From Paraburkholderia solisilvae (GTDB taxonomy: Bacteria > Pseudomonadota > Gammaproteobacteria > Burkholderiales > Burkholderiaceae): 64,000 nt of DNA. The stretch is taken from contig NZ_CADIKF010000039.1 of the NCBI RefSeq assembly GCF_902859875.1, positions 1 to 64,000 of the forward strand, read 5' to 3'. The notes under the pieces were generated by a model. The model saw only the letters and a list, made by a program, of their open reading frames with translations. It searched no databases and was not told the DNA's origin. Of this stretch, positions 55,301 to 64,000 are shown one piece after another; the stretch's first letter is position 1; the number at the start of each line of letters is the position of its first letter. A program made the position numbers and the translations under genes.

Positions 55301-56143
55301 TCAACGGTTGTTGCGGTTCATAAACACGAGGCGCTCGAACAGCGCCACGTCCTGCTCGTTTTTCAGCAGCGCGCCGGCGAGCGGCGGCACGACCTGCTTG
55401 TGATCGCTCGAATGCAGCGCTTCGGGCGGGATGTCTTCGGCGAGCAGCAATTTGAGCCAGTCGAGCAGTTCGGAGGTCGACGGCTTTTTCTTCAGGCCCG
55501 ATACGTTGCGCAGTTCGTAGAAGCTTTCGAGCGCCGCGCGCAGCAGTTCCTGCTTGATGCCGGGATAGTGCACCTCGACGATTCTCTGCATCGTCGCCGG
55601 CTCGGGGAACTTGATGTAGTGGAAAAAGCACCGGCGCAGAAACGCGTCCGGCAATTCCTTTTCGTTGTTCGACGTGATGATCACGAGCGGGCGCTGCTTC
55701 GCTTTCACGAGCTCGCGCGTTTCGTACACGTAGAACTCCATCCGGTCGAGTTCGCGCAGCAGATCGTTCGGAAACTCGATGTCGGCCTTGTCGATTTCGT
55801 CGATCAGCAGCACCGTTTGCTGGTCCGCTTCGAACGCCTGCCACAACACACCTTTCACGATGTAATGACGGATGTCCTTTACGCGCTCGTCGCCGAGCTG
55901 CGAATCGCGCAGCCGCGATACCGCGTCGTATTCGTAGAGGCCTTGCTGGGCCTTGGTCGTCGACTTGATGTGCCATTGCAGAAGCGGCATGCCGAGGGCG
56001 GCCGCGACTTCCTCCGCCAGCATCGTCTTGCCGGTGCCGGGTTCACCCTTGATCAGCAGCGGCCGCCGCAACGTCATCGCGGCGTTGACCGCGAGCTTCA
56101 GGTCGTCGGTGGCGACGTACTGCGATGAGCCTTCGAAACGCAT
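55301..56143 (-). CDS. MoxR family AAA+ ATPase
   Basis: This 280-residue ATPase has Walker A GEPGTGKT (33-40), Walker B VLLIDEIDKAD (109-119), sensor-1 Asn in VIITSNNEKELPDAFLRRC and arginine-finger regions (RRCFFHYIKFPEP). MoxR proteins act as chaperones that load or activate metalloenzymes together with the VWA partner. It is the first gene of the two-gene set. The client protein is not in view; no oxidoreductase gene is next to it. Confidence 0.95.
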   Translation of the reverse strand: MRFEGSSQYVATDDLKLAVNAAMTLRRPLLIKGEPGTGKTMLAEEVAAALGMPLLQWHIKSTTKAQQGLYEYDAVSRLRDSQLGDERVKDIRHYIVKGVLWQAFEADQQTVLLIDEIDKADIEFPNDLLRELDRMEFYVYETRELVKAKQRPLVIITSNNEKELPDAFLRRCFFHYIKFPEPATMQRIVEVHYPGIKQELLRAALESFYELRNVSGLKKKPSTSELLDWLKLLLAEDIPPEALHSSDHKQVVPPLAGALLKNEQDVALFERLVFMNRNNR

Positions 56144-56823
56144 GGCGGGACGCTCGTTCGGGGAAAATCCCAGTATAAGGCAGATGGGCTGGCGGCCCTG
56201 GCGCTGCGGGCTTATCGTTTCGCCCGCGTTACCGGTGTTGCGCTGGGTGTGCTGCCTCACACCTCGTGGCGCGGTCGCGCGTGTCGGGCGCTCGGCTCGC
56301 GATTGGCTCGCGATTGGCGTGAAAGGAGGCGGGCAGCGGTGTGCCGCGGGTCCGCCGCAGCGAAATTTCCACGGGCGCGTGTTAGACCAGACGCGGTGTC
56401 TGACGCAGGCAAGCCCACATGCAGACCCAGTTGCAGACCGGGGGGACAGGTCCGCAGCGTGGGGTCCAGATGTAAGCCCGGATGCCGGCCCGATGCGGCG
56501 CGCGGCGTGACACAATCCGCCGATGCCCGTCCGGTGGACGTCCGGCGCGGCGTCGCGGTACAATTGGGCCGATTTTTTTGGCCTGCGTGGCGATCAACAA
56601 GAAAAGATGGCGCGGGTCGCCGCTTTTCTGTGCGCCCGTTTTTTGAGGCCATGATTCGGGGCTTGTACGTTGTGCGCCGCACGTGCTTGTCGACCGGGGT
56701 CGAGGTTTTTGCGCCGCCCCCTGTCCATGCAGATAAGGTCGCCGCCGCACGCCGTGCACTGGGCTCTCGTTTTTTGTGCCCTCGTTTTTGTGCCGTTTCC
56801 CCTCAAGCCAGGTTACAAGAGCT
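56144..56823 (+). other. 680-bp cytochrome leader region with promoter and hairpins
   Basis: No gene is supported. A candidate promoter for the cytochrome pair is TGGACG (56535-56540), 18 bp, TACAAT (56559-56564). Downstream are a hairpin AGAAAAG/CTTTTCT enclosing GGCG/CGCC (56600-56629) with TTTTTT nearby, a second stem TCGACC/GGTCGA (56690-56703) followed by GGTTTTT, and CTCG-T-rich repeats near 56765-56790. These could form an attenuator-like leader. Confidence 0.4.
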
Positions 56824-57192
56824 ATGAAAAAATTCGTCGGCAAACACGTCGTGATCGCAGCGCTGTCGGGCATTGCGGGCCTCGCGGCCAGTGCGCACGC
56901 AGCGGATGTCGTCGGCAACGCGAAAGCGGGCCAGGGCAAGGTCGCGATGTGTATCGGCTGCCACGGTATCCCCGACTACCGGACGGCCTACCCGGAGGTC
57001 TACCGGGTACCGATCCTCGGCGGCCAGAATGCAGCGTATCTGAGCAACGCATTGCATGCGTACAAGAAGGGCGACCGCCACTTCGACACGATGCGCGCGG
57101 TCGCGAGTTCGCTGTCGGACCAGGATATCGCGGATATCGCCGCCTACTACGCGGCGCAAACTCCCACTTCGAAGAACAACCCCGACAAATGA
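56824..57192 (+). CDS. Monoheme cytochrome c (class I)
   Basis: This 122-residue exported protein has a signal peptide (MKKFVGKHVVIAALSGIAGLAA) and one heme site, CIGCH (43-47), with a later Met ligand expected near FDTMRAV. The fold resembles half of a cytochrome c4. A second cytochrome follows after 73 bp, so the two are probably co-transcribed and could pair as electron shuttles to a terminal oxidase. The weak GAG before the ATG is the only ribosome site. Confidence 0.92.
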   Translation: MKKFVGKHVVIAALSGIAGLAASAHAADVVGNAKAGQGKVAMCIGCHGIPDYRTAYPEVYRVPILGGQNAAYLSNALHAYKKGDRHFDTMRAVASSLSDQDIADIAAYYAAQTPTSKNNPDK

Positions 57193-57265
57193 CCGGCTGC
57201 GCACTGTTGATGCAGTTGTTTAGCACGATCGCTCGGTCATTCCGCTACGCGGGCCAGGAGAATTC

Positions 57266-57652
57266 ATGAAGAAGCACCCACACGACCTCCACATGAAGTT
57301 CAAGATTGCATGCGCGTCGTTTGCGCTGGCCGGTTTCGCTGTTGCATCGAATGCGGCGCACGCGGCCGATGCGGACAACGGCAAGACGCTGGTTGAAAAC
57401 CACAATTGCGCAGCCTGTCACGGCGCGAAGCTGAACAATCCGGTGACGCCGGAATATCCGAAGCTCGCGGGGCAGCACGCGGACTACATCTACTGGGCGC
57501 TGCGCCAGTATCAGATGGGCACCGGCAATCCGCACCTGGGTCGCAACAACGCGATCATGCAGGCGCAGGTGCAGAGCCTGTCGCTGAACGACATGAAGGA
57601 CATCGCCGCCTATATCGAATCGCTGAAAGGCGATCTGGTCGAGAAGAAGTAA
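57266..57652 (+). CDS. Monoheme cytochrome c, partner of the preceding gene
   Basis: This 128-residue protein has a signal peptide (MKFKIACASFALAGFAVASN from residue 10), the heme site CAACH (48-52), and a cytochrome c5/c4-like body YPKLAGQHADYIYWALRQYQMG. AGGAG lies before the first ATG; the internal ATG at residue 10 is a possible start of the classical signal. A strong terminator follows. With the upstream gene it forms a periplasmic electron-transfer pair. Confidence 0.92.
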   Translation: MKKHPHDLHMKFKIACASFALAGFAVASNAAHAADADNGKTLVENHNCAACHGAKLNNPVTPEYPKLAGQHADYIYWALRQYQMGTGNPHLGRNNAIMQAQVQSLSLNDMKDIAAYIESLKGDLVEKK

Positions 57653-57704
57653 TCGGTCGATCGGCGAGTTTCACCGGTTCGCCAGTTCACCAGTTTCGAT
57701 GAAG

Positions 57705-57736
57705 AACACCCCGCTGCGTGCGGGGTGTTTGCTTTT
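57705..57736 (+). terminator. Rho-independent terminator after the cytochrome pair
   Basis: AACACCCCGC (57705-57714) pairs with GCGGGGTGTT (57720-57729) around TGCGT, followed by TTTGCTTTT. Confidence 0.9.
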
Positions 57737-57866
57737 GTGCGTCAGATGTGTCGAGGCGGTAGCGGTCGCTTGCGCATGATGCCGCGTGGTGCCGCTTGAT
57801 GCCGCCTGATGCCGCGTGAGCCACACTCCCGGTCGCGTCGCGCCGGTTCCTGCTCACGCGTGTATT

Positions 57867-58301
57867 TCAGTCACGCGTCGCGCGGCGCTCGATACGTTGC
57901 AGGTAGGCGTCCGTGTCGGGCGGTGTGTTGGTGCGTTGCGCTTCCCAGATCGTCTCGCCAAGACATTCCATGATCGCGTGCTGCGCATCGTGCGTCGAAC
58001 CGAGCCGCGCAACGAGCCGCTCGTGCGCGATGCGAATGCCGGGCGGTTGATCGATCGACAACTGCTCGCTGATCGCGAGGTGCATCGACAGATGCAGAAA
58101 CGGATTCGTCTGGCCGCGCTCAGGCGAATAATCCTGCGCGCTGGCCGCGTCGGGATCGGTCAGATCGGCGTGATATTCCGGATGCTCGACGATCCAGTCC
58201 GCCGCGATCGATTCGAGCGGTGTCAGAATTTCGCCGGCGCGCTGCTTGCGCCAGGTGTCGGTGAAAAAACGTCGGACTTCGTCGCGGCTGGGATTGAACA
58301 T
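57867..58301 (-). CDS. DUF1841 family protein
   Basis: This 144-residue soluble protein begins FNPSRDEVRRFFTDTWRKQR and contains IVEHPEYHADL, NPFLHLSMHLAISEQLSIDQP and CLGETIWEAQR, the DUF1841 pattern. The function is unknown; the protein is conserved in betaproteobacteria. I chose ATG 58301 for the family N-terminus; a longer upstream frame looks unspecific. It is the minus-strand neighbour of nth-rsxB, about 260 bp away. Confidence 0.88.
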   Translation of the reverse strand: MFNPSRDEVRRFFTDTWRKQRAGEILTPLESIAADWIVEHPEYHADLTDPDAASAQDYSPERGQTNPFLHLSMHLAISEQLSIDQPPGIRIAHERLVARLGSTHDAQHAIMECLGETIWEAQRTNTPPDTDAYLQRIERRATRD

Positions 58302-58561
58302 CGTAGTAGTGAGTGCGGGAAGCGGAATCAACAAATCCAGCAGTTGAGGCGGGCGCGGCGACGCAGAGCGGTCACGCGCGATGCGATGAGTCATATTTTA
58401 CGCGGTAGCGTCCGCGCCCGCCCGCCGATGCCCGCGTCCGTGTCCGTGTCCGCGCGCCGGTGCTGGCGCCCGTGCCCTCGCCTGTGTGCGCTCATGCTTA
58501 TGCGCGAGTGCGAGCCCGAGCCCGCGTCCGCGCGTGGCGCACGCGGCACGGTCCGCACGCT

Positions 58562-59206
58562 TCACAGATCGGGCGGCGGCGTCTTCGGCTTGAACTCGCA
58601 CAGCGGCTCGATCACGCAGTGCCAGCATTCCGGGCGGCGCGCCTTGCACACATAACGGCCGTGCAGGATCAGCCAATGATGCGCATCGTGTCTGAACTCG
58701 GCTGGCGTGAACTTCTCGAGCGCGGCTTCGACCGCGCGTACGTCTTTGCCCGGCGCAAGTCCGGTTCGATTCGCAACCCGAAAGATATGTGTGTCGACGG
58801 CGATCGTCGGATGGCCGAACGCGGTGTTCAGCACGACGTTCGCGGTCTTGCGCCCGACGCCCGGCAGGCTTTCCAGCGCTTCGCGCTCGGCCGGCACGGC
58901 GCCGCCGTACTGGTCGATCAGAATCCGGCAGGCGGCCACCACGTTCTTTGCCTTGGTCCGGTACAGGCCGATCGTCTTGATGTATTCCGTGACGCCCGCT
59001 TCACCCAGCTCGACGATTTGCTGCGGCGTGTTGGCGACCGGGAACATCTTGCGCATCGCCTTGTTGACCGACACGTCGGTGGCCTGCGCCGACAGCATCA
59101 CGGCGATCAGCAGTTCGAACGGCGTCGTGTACTCGAGCTCGGTGGTCGGATGCGGGTTCAGGCTTTGCAGCGTCTCGAAGATCGCGCGGCGTTTGTTCGC
59201 GTTCAT
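58562..59206 (-). CDS. nth: Endonuclease III
   Basis: This 214-residue base-excision enzyme removes oxidised pyrimidines and nicks the DNA. Lys120 in the helix-hairpin-helix LPGVGRKTAN and Asp138 are the catalytic pair. Cys187, 194, 197 and 203 hold the iron-sulfur cluster; all six residues match E. coli numbering. It lies 17 bp after rsxB on the same strand, the usual rsxB-nth order, so they share a transcript. Confidence 0.97.
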   Translation of the reverse strand: MNANKRRAIFETLQSLNPHPTTELEYTTPFELLIAVMLSAQATDVSVNKAMRKMFPVANTPQQIVELGEAGVTEYIKTIGLYRTKAKNVVAACRILIDQYGGAVPAEREALESLPGVGRKTANVVLNTAFGHPTIAVDTHIFRVANRTGLAPGKDVRAVEAALEKFTPAEFRHDAHHWLILHGRYVCKARRPECWHCVIEPLCEFKPKTPPPDL

Positions 59207-59223
59207 GCGGCGGGGTCGGCGCT

Positions 59224-60345
59224 TCAGCGCTTCGGGTTGGAGTGATCGGAGGCGGAGTGCGTGGCGTTGCTGCTGCCGTCGTCGCCGTGGTCGCCGTGGT
59301 CGCCGTGGTCGCTGTGGTCGCTGTGGCCTTTACGGTCGGCGTTCGTGCGGTGCTGCGCGTCGGTGCGTTCGTTCGCCGCGTGCGAAGGGGAAGGGCGGCC
59401 AGCGTCGCGCGCGGCTTGTGCCGACGGTGCGCCGCCCGCGGCTGGCTGACCGGGGTCGCCGCCGATGCCCAGGCGCCGGCGGCGCGCTTCGGCGGCGTCG
59501 ATCTGCGCCTGCACGTCGGCATCGACGTTCGCCGTGTTCTGCGGGCCTTGTCCCTTCGCCGCCAACTCTTCCTTCTTCTTGCGCGCCCGTTCGAGCGCGG
59601 CCTGAATGACCGCGCGTTTTTTCGCGTCGGCATCGGCGTCGGCGTCCGCATCGGCGCTCACGTTCGCGGAGGGCGGCGTGCCGGCGCCGTGGTGCGGTGC
59701 GTTTGCCGTTGCCGGCGCACTCGCGACGCCGGCCGTGCCGCCTGCCGCACTCGCGTCGGCATGGGCTTCACCGCTGTCGGCCGCCGTGCCGCTCGTCGCG
59801 GAACGACGGGCCGCCGCGCGCGCTTCCGACGCTTCGCGTTCGCGCTCGAGACGCGCACCGCGCCGGTGATACCGCTCGCGCGCCGCGTCGGCCTGGGGCT
59901 GGCTCCATGCATCCCAGCCGGTCGCGCTGCCGGTGACCGGGATCATCGCGATGCAATCGACCGGGCAGGGAGGCACGCATAGATCGCATCCGGTGCAGAG
60001 CTCGGCGACCATCGTATGCATCTGTTTTGCCGCGCCGACGATCGCATCGACCGGGCACGCCTGCATGCACAACGTGCAGCCGATGCACAGGTTCTCGTCG
60101 ATCAGCGCGACCGGCCGGGGCCGCTCGACGCCGTTGACCGGATTGAGCGGAATGACCGGCTTGCCGAGCAGCGCGGCGAGCCGCGCGATGCCCTGCGCGC
60201 CGCCCGGCGGGCACTGGTTGTAGTTCGCATCGCCTTGCGCAATCGCTTCCGCATAGGGGCGGCAGCCCTGATAGCCGCACTTCGTGCATTGCGTTTGGGG
60301 AAGCAGATCTTCGATGCGGTCTGCGAGAGTTTTCGGATCAGTCAC
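59224..60345 (-). CDS. rsxB: RsxB/RnfB-like ferredoxin without a membrane anchor
   Basis: This 373-residue protein has the RnfB iron-sulfur layout: C20, C23, C28 and C45 in the first 4Fe-4S domain ([11 protein letters not shown]), and two ferredoxin clusters, [14 protein letters not shown] (87-100) and [14 protein letters not shown] (117-130). It lacks the N-terminal transmembrane segment of RnfB. From about 150 the chain is charged and repetitive, with [11 protein letters not shown] and [14 protein letters not shown]. No rnfA, C, D, G or E gene is nearby, so it is a soluble electron carrier rather than part of a full Rnf pump. The start is GTG. nth follows. Confidence 0.9.
   Translation of the reverse strand: MTDPKTLADRIEDLLPQTQCTKCGYQGCRPYAEAIAQGDANYNQCPPGGAQGIARLAALLGKPVIPLNPVNGVERPRPVALIDENLCIGCTLCMQACPVDAIVGAAKQMHTMVAELCTGCDLCVPPCPVDCIAMIPVTGSATGWDAWSQPQADAARERYHRRGARLEREREASEARAAARRSATSGTAADSGEAHADASAAGGTAGVASAPATANAPHHGAGTPPSANVSADADADADADAKKRAVIQAALERARKKKEELAAKGQGPQNTANVDADVQAQIDAAEARRRRLGIGGDPGQPAAGGAPSAQAARDAGRPSPSHAANERTDAQHRTNADRKGHSDHSDHGDHGDHGDDGSSNATHSASDHSNPKR
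59281..59325 (-). repeat. Five-copy 9-bp repeat in the rsxB tail
   Basis: GTCGCCGTG occurs three times and GTCGCTGTG twice in tandem. It encodes the acidic-histidine repeat of the protein's C-terminus and keeps the frame. A second short repeat (GCATCGGCGTC type, 59627-59656) encodes the poly-Ala-Asp run. Confidence 0.9.
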
Positions 60346-60627
60346 GGTGACGAGGTCGGGACTTGCTGCACGAACGTTGATGCCGACGGCGTGGGGCAGG
60401 CGGTCATGCGGATCGGCCTGGTTGGTTCGTTGTTTCCGCTTGCGGGCGATGGTCGGGGCGGCGCTCGCACATCACGACTGCCGCCGGCGCTGGCAAATGC
60501 GATGCCAGTCATGCGCGCTGCACGGCCGCGCGGCGCTGTTGCCTGGGCGAAACACTTTGTTCACGCGCTGTGTCGGGGTTGGGACACAAGGCTTTGGCCA
60601 GTTGCCTATTATCGCCGATTTCCCCAG

Positions 60628-60655
60628 TTGCCATTGCCGAACCATGTGCCATAAT
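60628..60655 (+). promoter_or_regulatory. Sigma-70 promoter of the TetR gene
   Basis: TTGCCA (60628-60633), a 16-bp spacer and CATAAT (60650-60655) each miss the consensus by one base. The start of transcription would be about 165 bp before the TetR start. The rest of the gap (60346-60827) shows no gene. Confidence 0.6.
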
Positions 60656-60827
60656 CGAAGCGCTTTACGAATGACCGCAGGAGGGTGTTCCCACCAACCA
60701 GCCCGCGCAGCGCCGCCCATGTTGCTTCGATCAGGAAGTCCGCTCAGGAAGCCCGATCAATCAGAAGCGCCGACATGATGCTGGCGGTGTGATCCGGAAT
60801 ACGCGGCTCACGAAGCACGTTGCCACC

Positions 60828-61460
60828 ATGAATCAGCCGAAAATCAAAAGAGATCCTGAAGGCACCCGTCGCCGTATCCTGCTCGCGGCGGCCGAGGAGT
60901 TCGCGAATGGTGGGTTGTTCGGCGCACGCGTCGATCAGATCGCCCGCCGCGCGGAAACCAATGAACGCATGCTCTATTACTACTTCGGTAGCAAGGAGCA
61001 GCTTTTCACCGCGGTACTGGAGCACGCGTTCAGCGCGCTCACCGAAGCCGAGCGCACGCTGGACCTGGCGGGCATCGCGCCAGTCGAGGCGATCACGCGT
61101 CTCGCGCATTTCGTGTGGGACTACTATCGCGACCATCCGGAATTGCTGCGGCTCATCAACAACGAGAATCTTCACGAAGCGCGCTATATGCGCAAGTCGA
61201 CGCGCATCCGCGAAATGATCTCACCGATCGTCGCGACGCTCGGCGGCATTCTCGAGCGCGGCCAGCGTGCGGGGCTGTTTCGCACCAACGTCGATCCGCT
61301 GCGCTTTTACGTGACGCTCTCCGGCATGGGCTACTACATCGTGTCGAACCGCTTCACGCTCGAAGCGACGCTCGCGCGCGACTTCAGTTCGGCCGCGGAG
61401 CGCAGCGAGATCGTGCAGATGAACACCGAAATTCTGCTTGCGTATCTGTTGCGCCGCTAG
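60828..61460 (+). CDS. TetR family transcriptional regulator
   Basis: This 210-residue repressor has the TetR helix-turn-helix (TRRRILLAAAEEFANGGLFG, VDQIARRAETNERMLYYYFGS) at about residues 12-56, then an all-helical ligand domain. The start at 60828 gives the usual short N-terminus; a GTG 13 codons upstream is possible. No divergent or downstream target gene is obvious: phaZ is convergent across a shared terminator. The ligand is unknown. Confidence 0.93.
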   Translation: MNQPKIKRDPEGTRRRILLAAAEEFANGGLFGARVDQIARRAETNERMLYYYFGSKEQLFTAVLEHAFSALTEAERTLDLAGIAPVEAITRLAHFVWDYYRDHPELLRLINNENLHEARYMRKSTRIREMISPIVATLGGILERGQRAGLFRTNVDPLRFYVTLSGMGYYIVSNRFTLEATLARDFSSAAERSEIVQMNTEILLAYLLRR

Positions 61461-61487
61461 GCGGCAGCTCTGCTGCAGCGGAAACAG

Positions 61488-61524
61488 AAACGGCAACGGC
61501 CTCGCGAAGAGGCCGTTGCCGTTT
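61488..61524. terminator. Bidirectional terminator between tetR and phaZ
   Basis: AAACGGCAACGGCCTC (61488-61503) pairs perfectly with GAGGCCGTTGCCGTTT (61509-61524) around GCGAA. With A and T at both ends it serves both convergent genes. Confidence 0.93.
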
Positions 61525-61568
61525 GTTCATGCGCGGGCGCGCCGTAGCGCGGCGCGGCGTCATGCGGG

Positions 61569-62849
61569 TTACGCTTCGACGCGTTCCACCTCGGCCTTTT
61601 TCGTCGTCTTGCTGTGCGCGAGAATGAAATCGCGGATTTGCGGGTAGATGATGGTGCGCCAGCGGCGACCCGAGAAAATGCCGTAGTGCCCGCATTTCTC
61701 GGCCGTGAAATGCTGGCGATGCTTCGCCGGAATACCGGTGCACAACTCGTGCGCGGCGTGCGTCTGGCCGCTGCCGGAGATATCGTCGAGTTCGCCTTCG
61801 ATGGTGAAGAGGGCCGTGTGTTTGATGTCCTGCGGACGCACCAGCTCGCCGCCGACTTCCCACGTTCCTTCCGCGAGCTGGAACTCCTGGAACACGACCT
61901 GGATAGTCTGAAGATAATATTCGGCGGTCATGTCGAGCACCGCGTTGTATTCGTCGTAGAAGCGGCGGTGCGCTTCGGCATCCTCTTCGTCGCCGCGCAT
62001 GAGGCTCTGGTAAAAATCCCAATGCGATGCCGCGTGCCGCTCCGGGTTCATCGCGACAAAGCCCGCATGCTGCAGAAAGCCCGGATAGACCTTGCGGCCG
62101 ACGCCCGGATAGTTCGACGGCACGTTGTAAATGACGTTGGTTTCGAACCAGTTGAGCGAGTGTTGCGTCGCGAGCGAATTGACCGATGTCGGGCTTTTGC
62201 GCGCATCGATCGGGCCGCCCATCATCGTCATCGTGCGCGGCGTTTCTTCGCCGCGGCTCGTCATCAGCGCGATTGCCGCGAGCACCGGCACGGTCGGCTG
62301 GCATACCGAAATGACATGCAGGTTCTTCGCACCGATGTGGCGGATGAATTCCTGGATGTAGTCGATGTAATCGTCGAGATCGAACGAGCCGTTCTCGAGC
62401 GGCACCATGCGCGCGTCGATCCAGTCGGTGATGTACACCTTGTGGTCCTGCAGCAGCGTGCGCACGGTGTCGCGCAGCAGCGTCGCGTGGTGGCCCGACA
62501 GCGGCGCGCATACCAGCACGACCGGTTCGTCCTTCATCTGGGCGACCGCGTCGCCATCGTCGGCAAAGCGCTTGAAGCGCATCAGCCGGCAAAACGGCTT
62601 TTCGATGATCGTCTGTTCGATGATCGGAATGTTATGGCCGTCCTTGACGATCTGATGCAGCTCGAAGTCGGGCTTTTCATAGTCCTTGCCGAGCCGGTAC
62701 AGCAGTTCGTAGCCCGCCGACAGGCGCGTGGCGCCCGGCACATACGCGAGCGGACTGGCCGGATTCGCGAACGACTTCGATGCGGCCTGAGCCCAGGCGG
62801 TGAGCGGGCTCAACAATGCCCGCTGGAATTCGTGAAATTGATAGAGCAT
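61569..62849 (-). CDS. phaZ: Intracellular poly(3-hydroxybutyrate) depolymerase PhaZ
   Basis: This 426-residue cytoplasmic enzyme breaks down PHB granules. The catalytic Cys183 in VISVCQPTVPV replaces the usual lipase Ser, and Asp355 and His388 complete the triad at the positions known from Ralstonia PhaZ1. The N-terminal LYQFHEFQRALLSPL and the long helical cap fit the family. GGAG lies just before the ATG. No other PHA gene is adjacent. A bidirectional terminator ends the transcript. Confidence 0.96.
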   Translation of the reverse strand: MLYQFHEFQRALLSPLTAWAQAASKSFANPASPLAYVPGATRLSAGYELLYRLGKDYEKPDFELHQIVKDGHNIPIIEQTIIEKPFCRLMRFKRFADDGDAVAQMKDEPVVLVCAPLSGHHATLLRDTVRTLLQDHKVYITDWIDARMVPLENGSFDLDDYIDYIQEFIRHIGAKNLHVISVCQPTVPVLAAIALMTSRGEETPRTMTMMGGPIDARKSPTSVNSLATQHSLNWFETNVIYNVPSNYPGVGRKVYPGFLQHAGFVAMNPERHAASHWDFYQSLMRGDEEDAEAHRRFYDEYNAVLDMTAEYYLQTIQVVFQEFQLAEGTWEVGGELVRPQDIKHTALFTIEGELDDISGSGQTHAAHELCTGIPAKHRQHFTAEKCGHYGIFSGRRWRTIIYPQIRDFILAHSKTTKKAEVERVEA

Positions 62850-63044
62850 GAGTGCTCCAGCGTTATTGCGGTGCGCGCGGGGCTGCGCGAAAGCACGCGT
62901 AGCGTCGAGGCGGCCCGGATAGGTTGTTAAATGGCATGAATTATCGGCCGACAGACCGTTCGATGATATCCGCGTGCGCGATATTGTGCAATGCAGCAAC
63001 GGTGCGCCAGGCCACAAACGGATGTCATCATAAACGTCATCAAA

Positions 63045-64000
63045 TCATGCTACCGGCGTGGGTTCCGTGTCGGCGTTCAACGGGCCGGCGGCCGGCCCGT
63101 GCCCGTCGTGCGGGGGCTGGCCGGTCGCTTTGGCCATTTCCTGCTCATGCTTCATCAGATTCAACCCCGTGTGCACAAGCGCGACATGTGAAAACCCTTG
63201 CGGGAAATTACCGACGAGGCGTTTGGCCACCGGATCGTACTCTTCGGCGAGCAGCCCGACGTCGTTGGCGAGCGACAGCAGGCGTTCGTACATCTCGCGC
63301 GCTTCCGTCACCCGCCCAAGCAGCGCGAGGTTGTCCACCAGCCAGAATGAACATGCAAGGAACGTACCCTCGCCGGGCGGCAGTCCGTCGTCGAATTCGG
63401 TCGTACGGTAACGCATCACAAACCCGTCGTGCATCAAATCGCGTTCGATTGCGGCGACCGTGCCTGCGATGCGCGGATCCGACGGCGGCAGGAACCCAAG
63501 CAGGGGTAACAATAGCACGCTTGCATCGAGTTCGTCGCCGCCATAGATTTGAGTAAAGGCGCTGAGCGCCGGGTTCCAGCTTTTCGCGCAGACATCCGCA
63601 TGAATGCGCGCGCGCATTTCGCGCCAGTGGTCGATCGGCCCCGGCAGGTCGAACGATTCGGCTGATTTGATCGCGCGATCGAACGCGACCCACGCCATCA
63701 CCTTCGAGAACGTGAAGTGCTGGCGCCCGCCGCGCGTTTCCCAGATGCCTTCGTCGGGTCCTTCCCAGATTGTTTCGAGGTGCGCGAGCATCGAGCGCTG
63801 CACGTTCCACGAGGTCTCGTCGGCCTGCAAGCCGCCGATGCGCGCGAGATGCAGCGCGTTCATCACTTCGCCGTACACGTCGAGCTGTAACTGGCCGACC
63901 GCGTTGTTGCCGATGCGTACCGGCTTCGCGCCCTGGTAGCCGGGCAGCCAGTCGAGTTCGAATTCCGGCAGGCGCCGCTCGCCGGCGAGCCCGTACATGA
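63045..64000 (-). CDS. GH15 glucoamylase/trehalase-like protein, C-terminal part
   Basis: This is the last 318 codons of a glycoside-hydrolase family 15 protein; the start lies beyond the right edge. Seen parts are LQLDVYGEVMNALHLARIGG, EGPDEGIWETRGGRQHFTFSKVMAWVAFDRAI (the acid Glu pair region) and LLAEEYDPVAKRLVGNFPQGFSH with the second catalytic Glu. Bacterial members cleave trehalose or maltose-type sugars. In related species such genes often lie with otsA and otsB; here otsA is 59 kb away. Confidence 0.92.
   Translation of the reverse strand, partial: MYGLAGERRLPEFELDWLPGYQGAKPVRIGNNAVGQLQLDVYGEVMNALHLARIGGLQADETSWNVQRSMLAHLETIWEGPDEGIWETRGGRQHFTFSKVMAWVAFDRAIKSAESFDLPGPIDHWREMRARIHADVCAKSWNPALSAFTQIYGGDELDASVLLLPLLGFLPPSDPRIAGTVAAIERDLMHDGFVMRYRTTEFDDGLPPGEGTFLACSFWLVDNLALLGRVTEAREMYERLLSLANDVGLLAEEYDPVAKRLVGNFPQGFSHVALVHTGLNLMKHEQEMAKATGQPPHDGHGPAAGPLNADTEPTPVA

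Overview
The window reads as chromosomal DNA of a high-G+C betaproteobacterium of the Burkholderiaceae, most like Paraburkholderia or Burkholderia. The support is inference from gene content: two DUF4148 secreted proteins, an intracellular PHB depolymerase with the Ralstonia-type catalytic residues, a soluble RsxB-like protein beside nth, a DUF1841 protein and a DUF3311/sodium-solute symporter pair. There is no rRNA operon, CRISPR array, intact insertion sequence or prophage. Most of the window looks like core chromosome with short accessory pieces.

Layout. 0.5-6.3 kb: a sigma-54-type response regulator, two small ORFs, trehalose-6-phosphate synthase (otsA) and a convergent DHA2 drug exporter. 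6.5-9 kb: a PEBP-family protein, then a dcm-vsr cytosine methylation/repair pair whose catalytic residues match E. coli. 9-14 kb: small proteins, including two DUF4148 paralogues with matching promoters that flank a YoaK-family membrane protein, then tRNA-Arg(CCT), rubredoxin and a DUF4399 protein. 14-22.5 kb: the ABC-F protein Uup, a decayed MntA/HepT toxin-antitoxin locus and the topoisomerase IV genes parE-parC with a DnaA-box-like cluster in front. 22.6-26.6 kb: a stand-alone condensation-domain protein behind an 11-bp minisatellite, and a GGDEF-EAL sensor protein.

27-34 kb: a minus-strand run (VOC protein, EamA transporter, PLP aminotransferase, RidA, PhzF) divergent from a MocR/GntR regulator. 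This looks like one regulated amine/amino-acid module. 33.7-36 kb: htpG behind a clear sigma-32 promoter and followed by a strong terminator. 36-42.6 kb: a TPR-glycosyltransferase, ubiC overlapping a deoxyinosine-type DNA glycosylase, a spermidine-synthase-like protein, and DUF3311 plus a symporter. 42.9-48.8 kb: a chemoreceptor with a C-terminal DWTTF tether, then a three-subunit membrane sugar-acid dehydrogenase (Tat-exported small subunit, GMC flavoprotein, triheme cytochrome c).

49-54 kb: a FUSC transporter, a VOC protein, transaldolase and benE. 54-57.7 kb: a MoxR ATPase/VWA pair and two monoheme cytochromes c. 57.9-64 kb: a DUF1841 protein, nth-rsxB, a TetR regulator convergent with phaZ, and the C-terminal part of a GH15 glucoamylase/trehalase running off the right edge.

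The strongest leads for unusual biology are the MocR-divergent EamA/aminotransferase/RidA/PhzF module with three iterated GTGATGCAT boxes, the degraded HepT beside an intact MntA and a coupled small membrane ORF, the DnaA-box-like triplet before parE, and the stand-alone condensation enzyme behind an 11-bp tandem repeat. All coordinates come from reading the sequence; no homology search was run.
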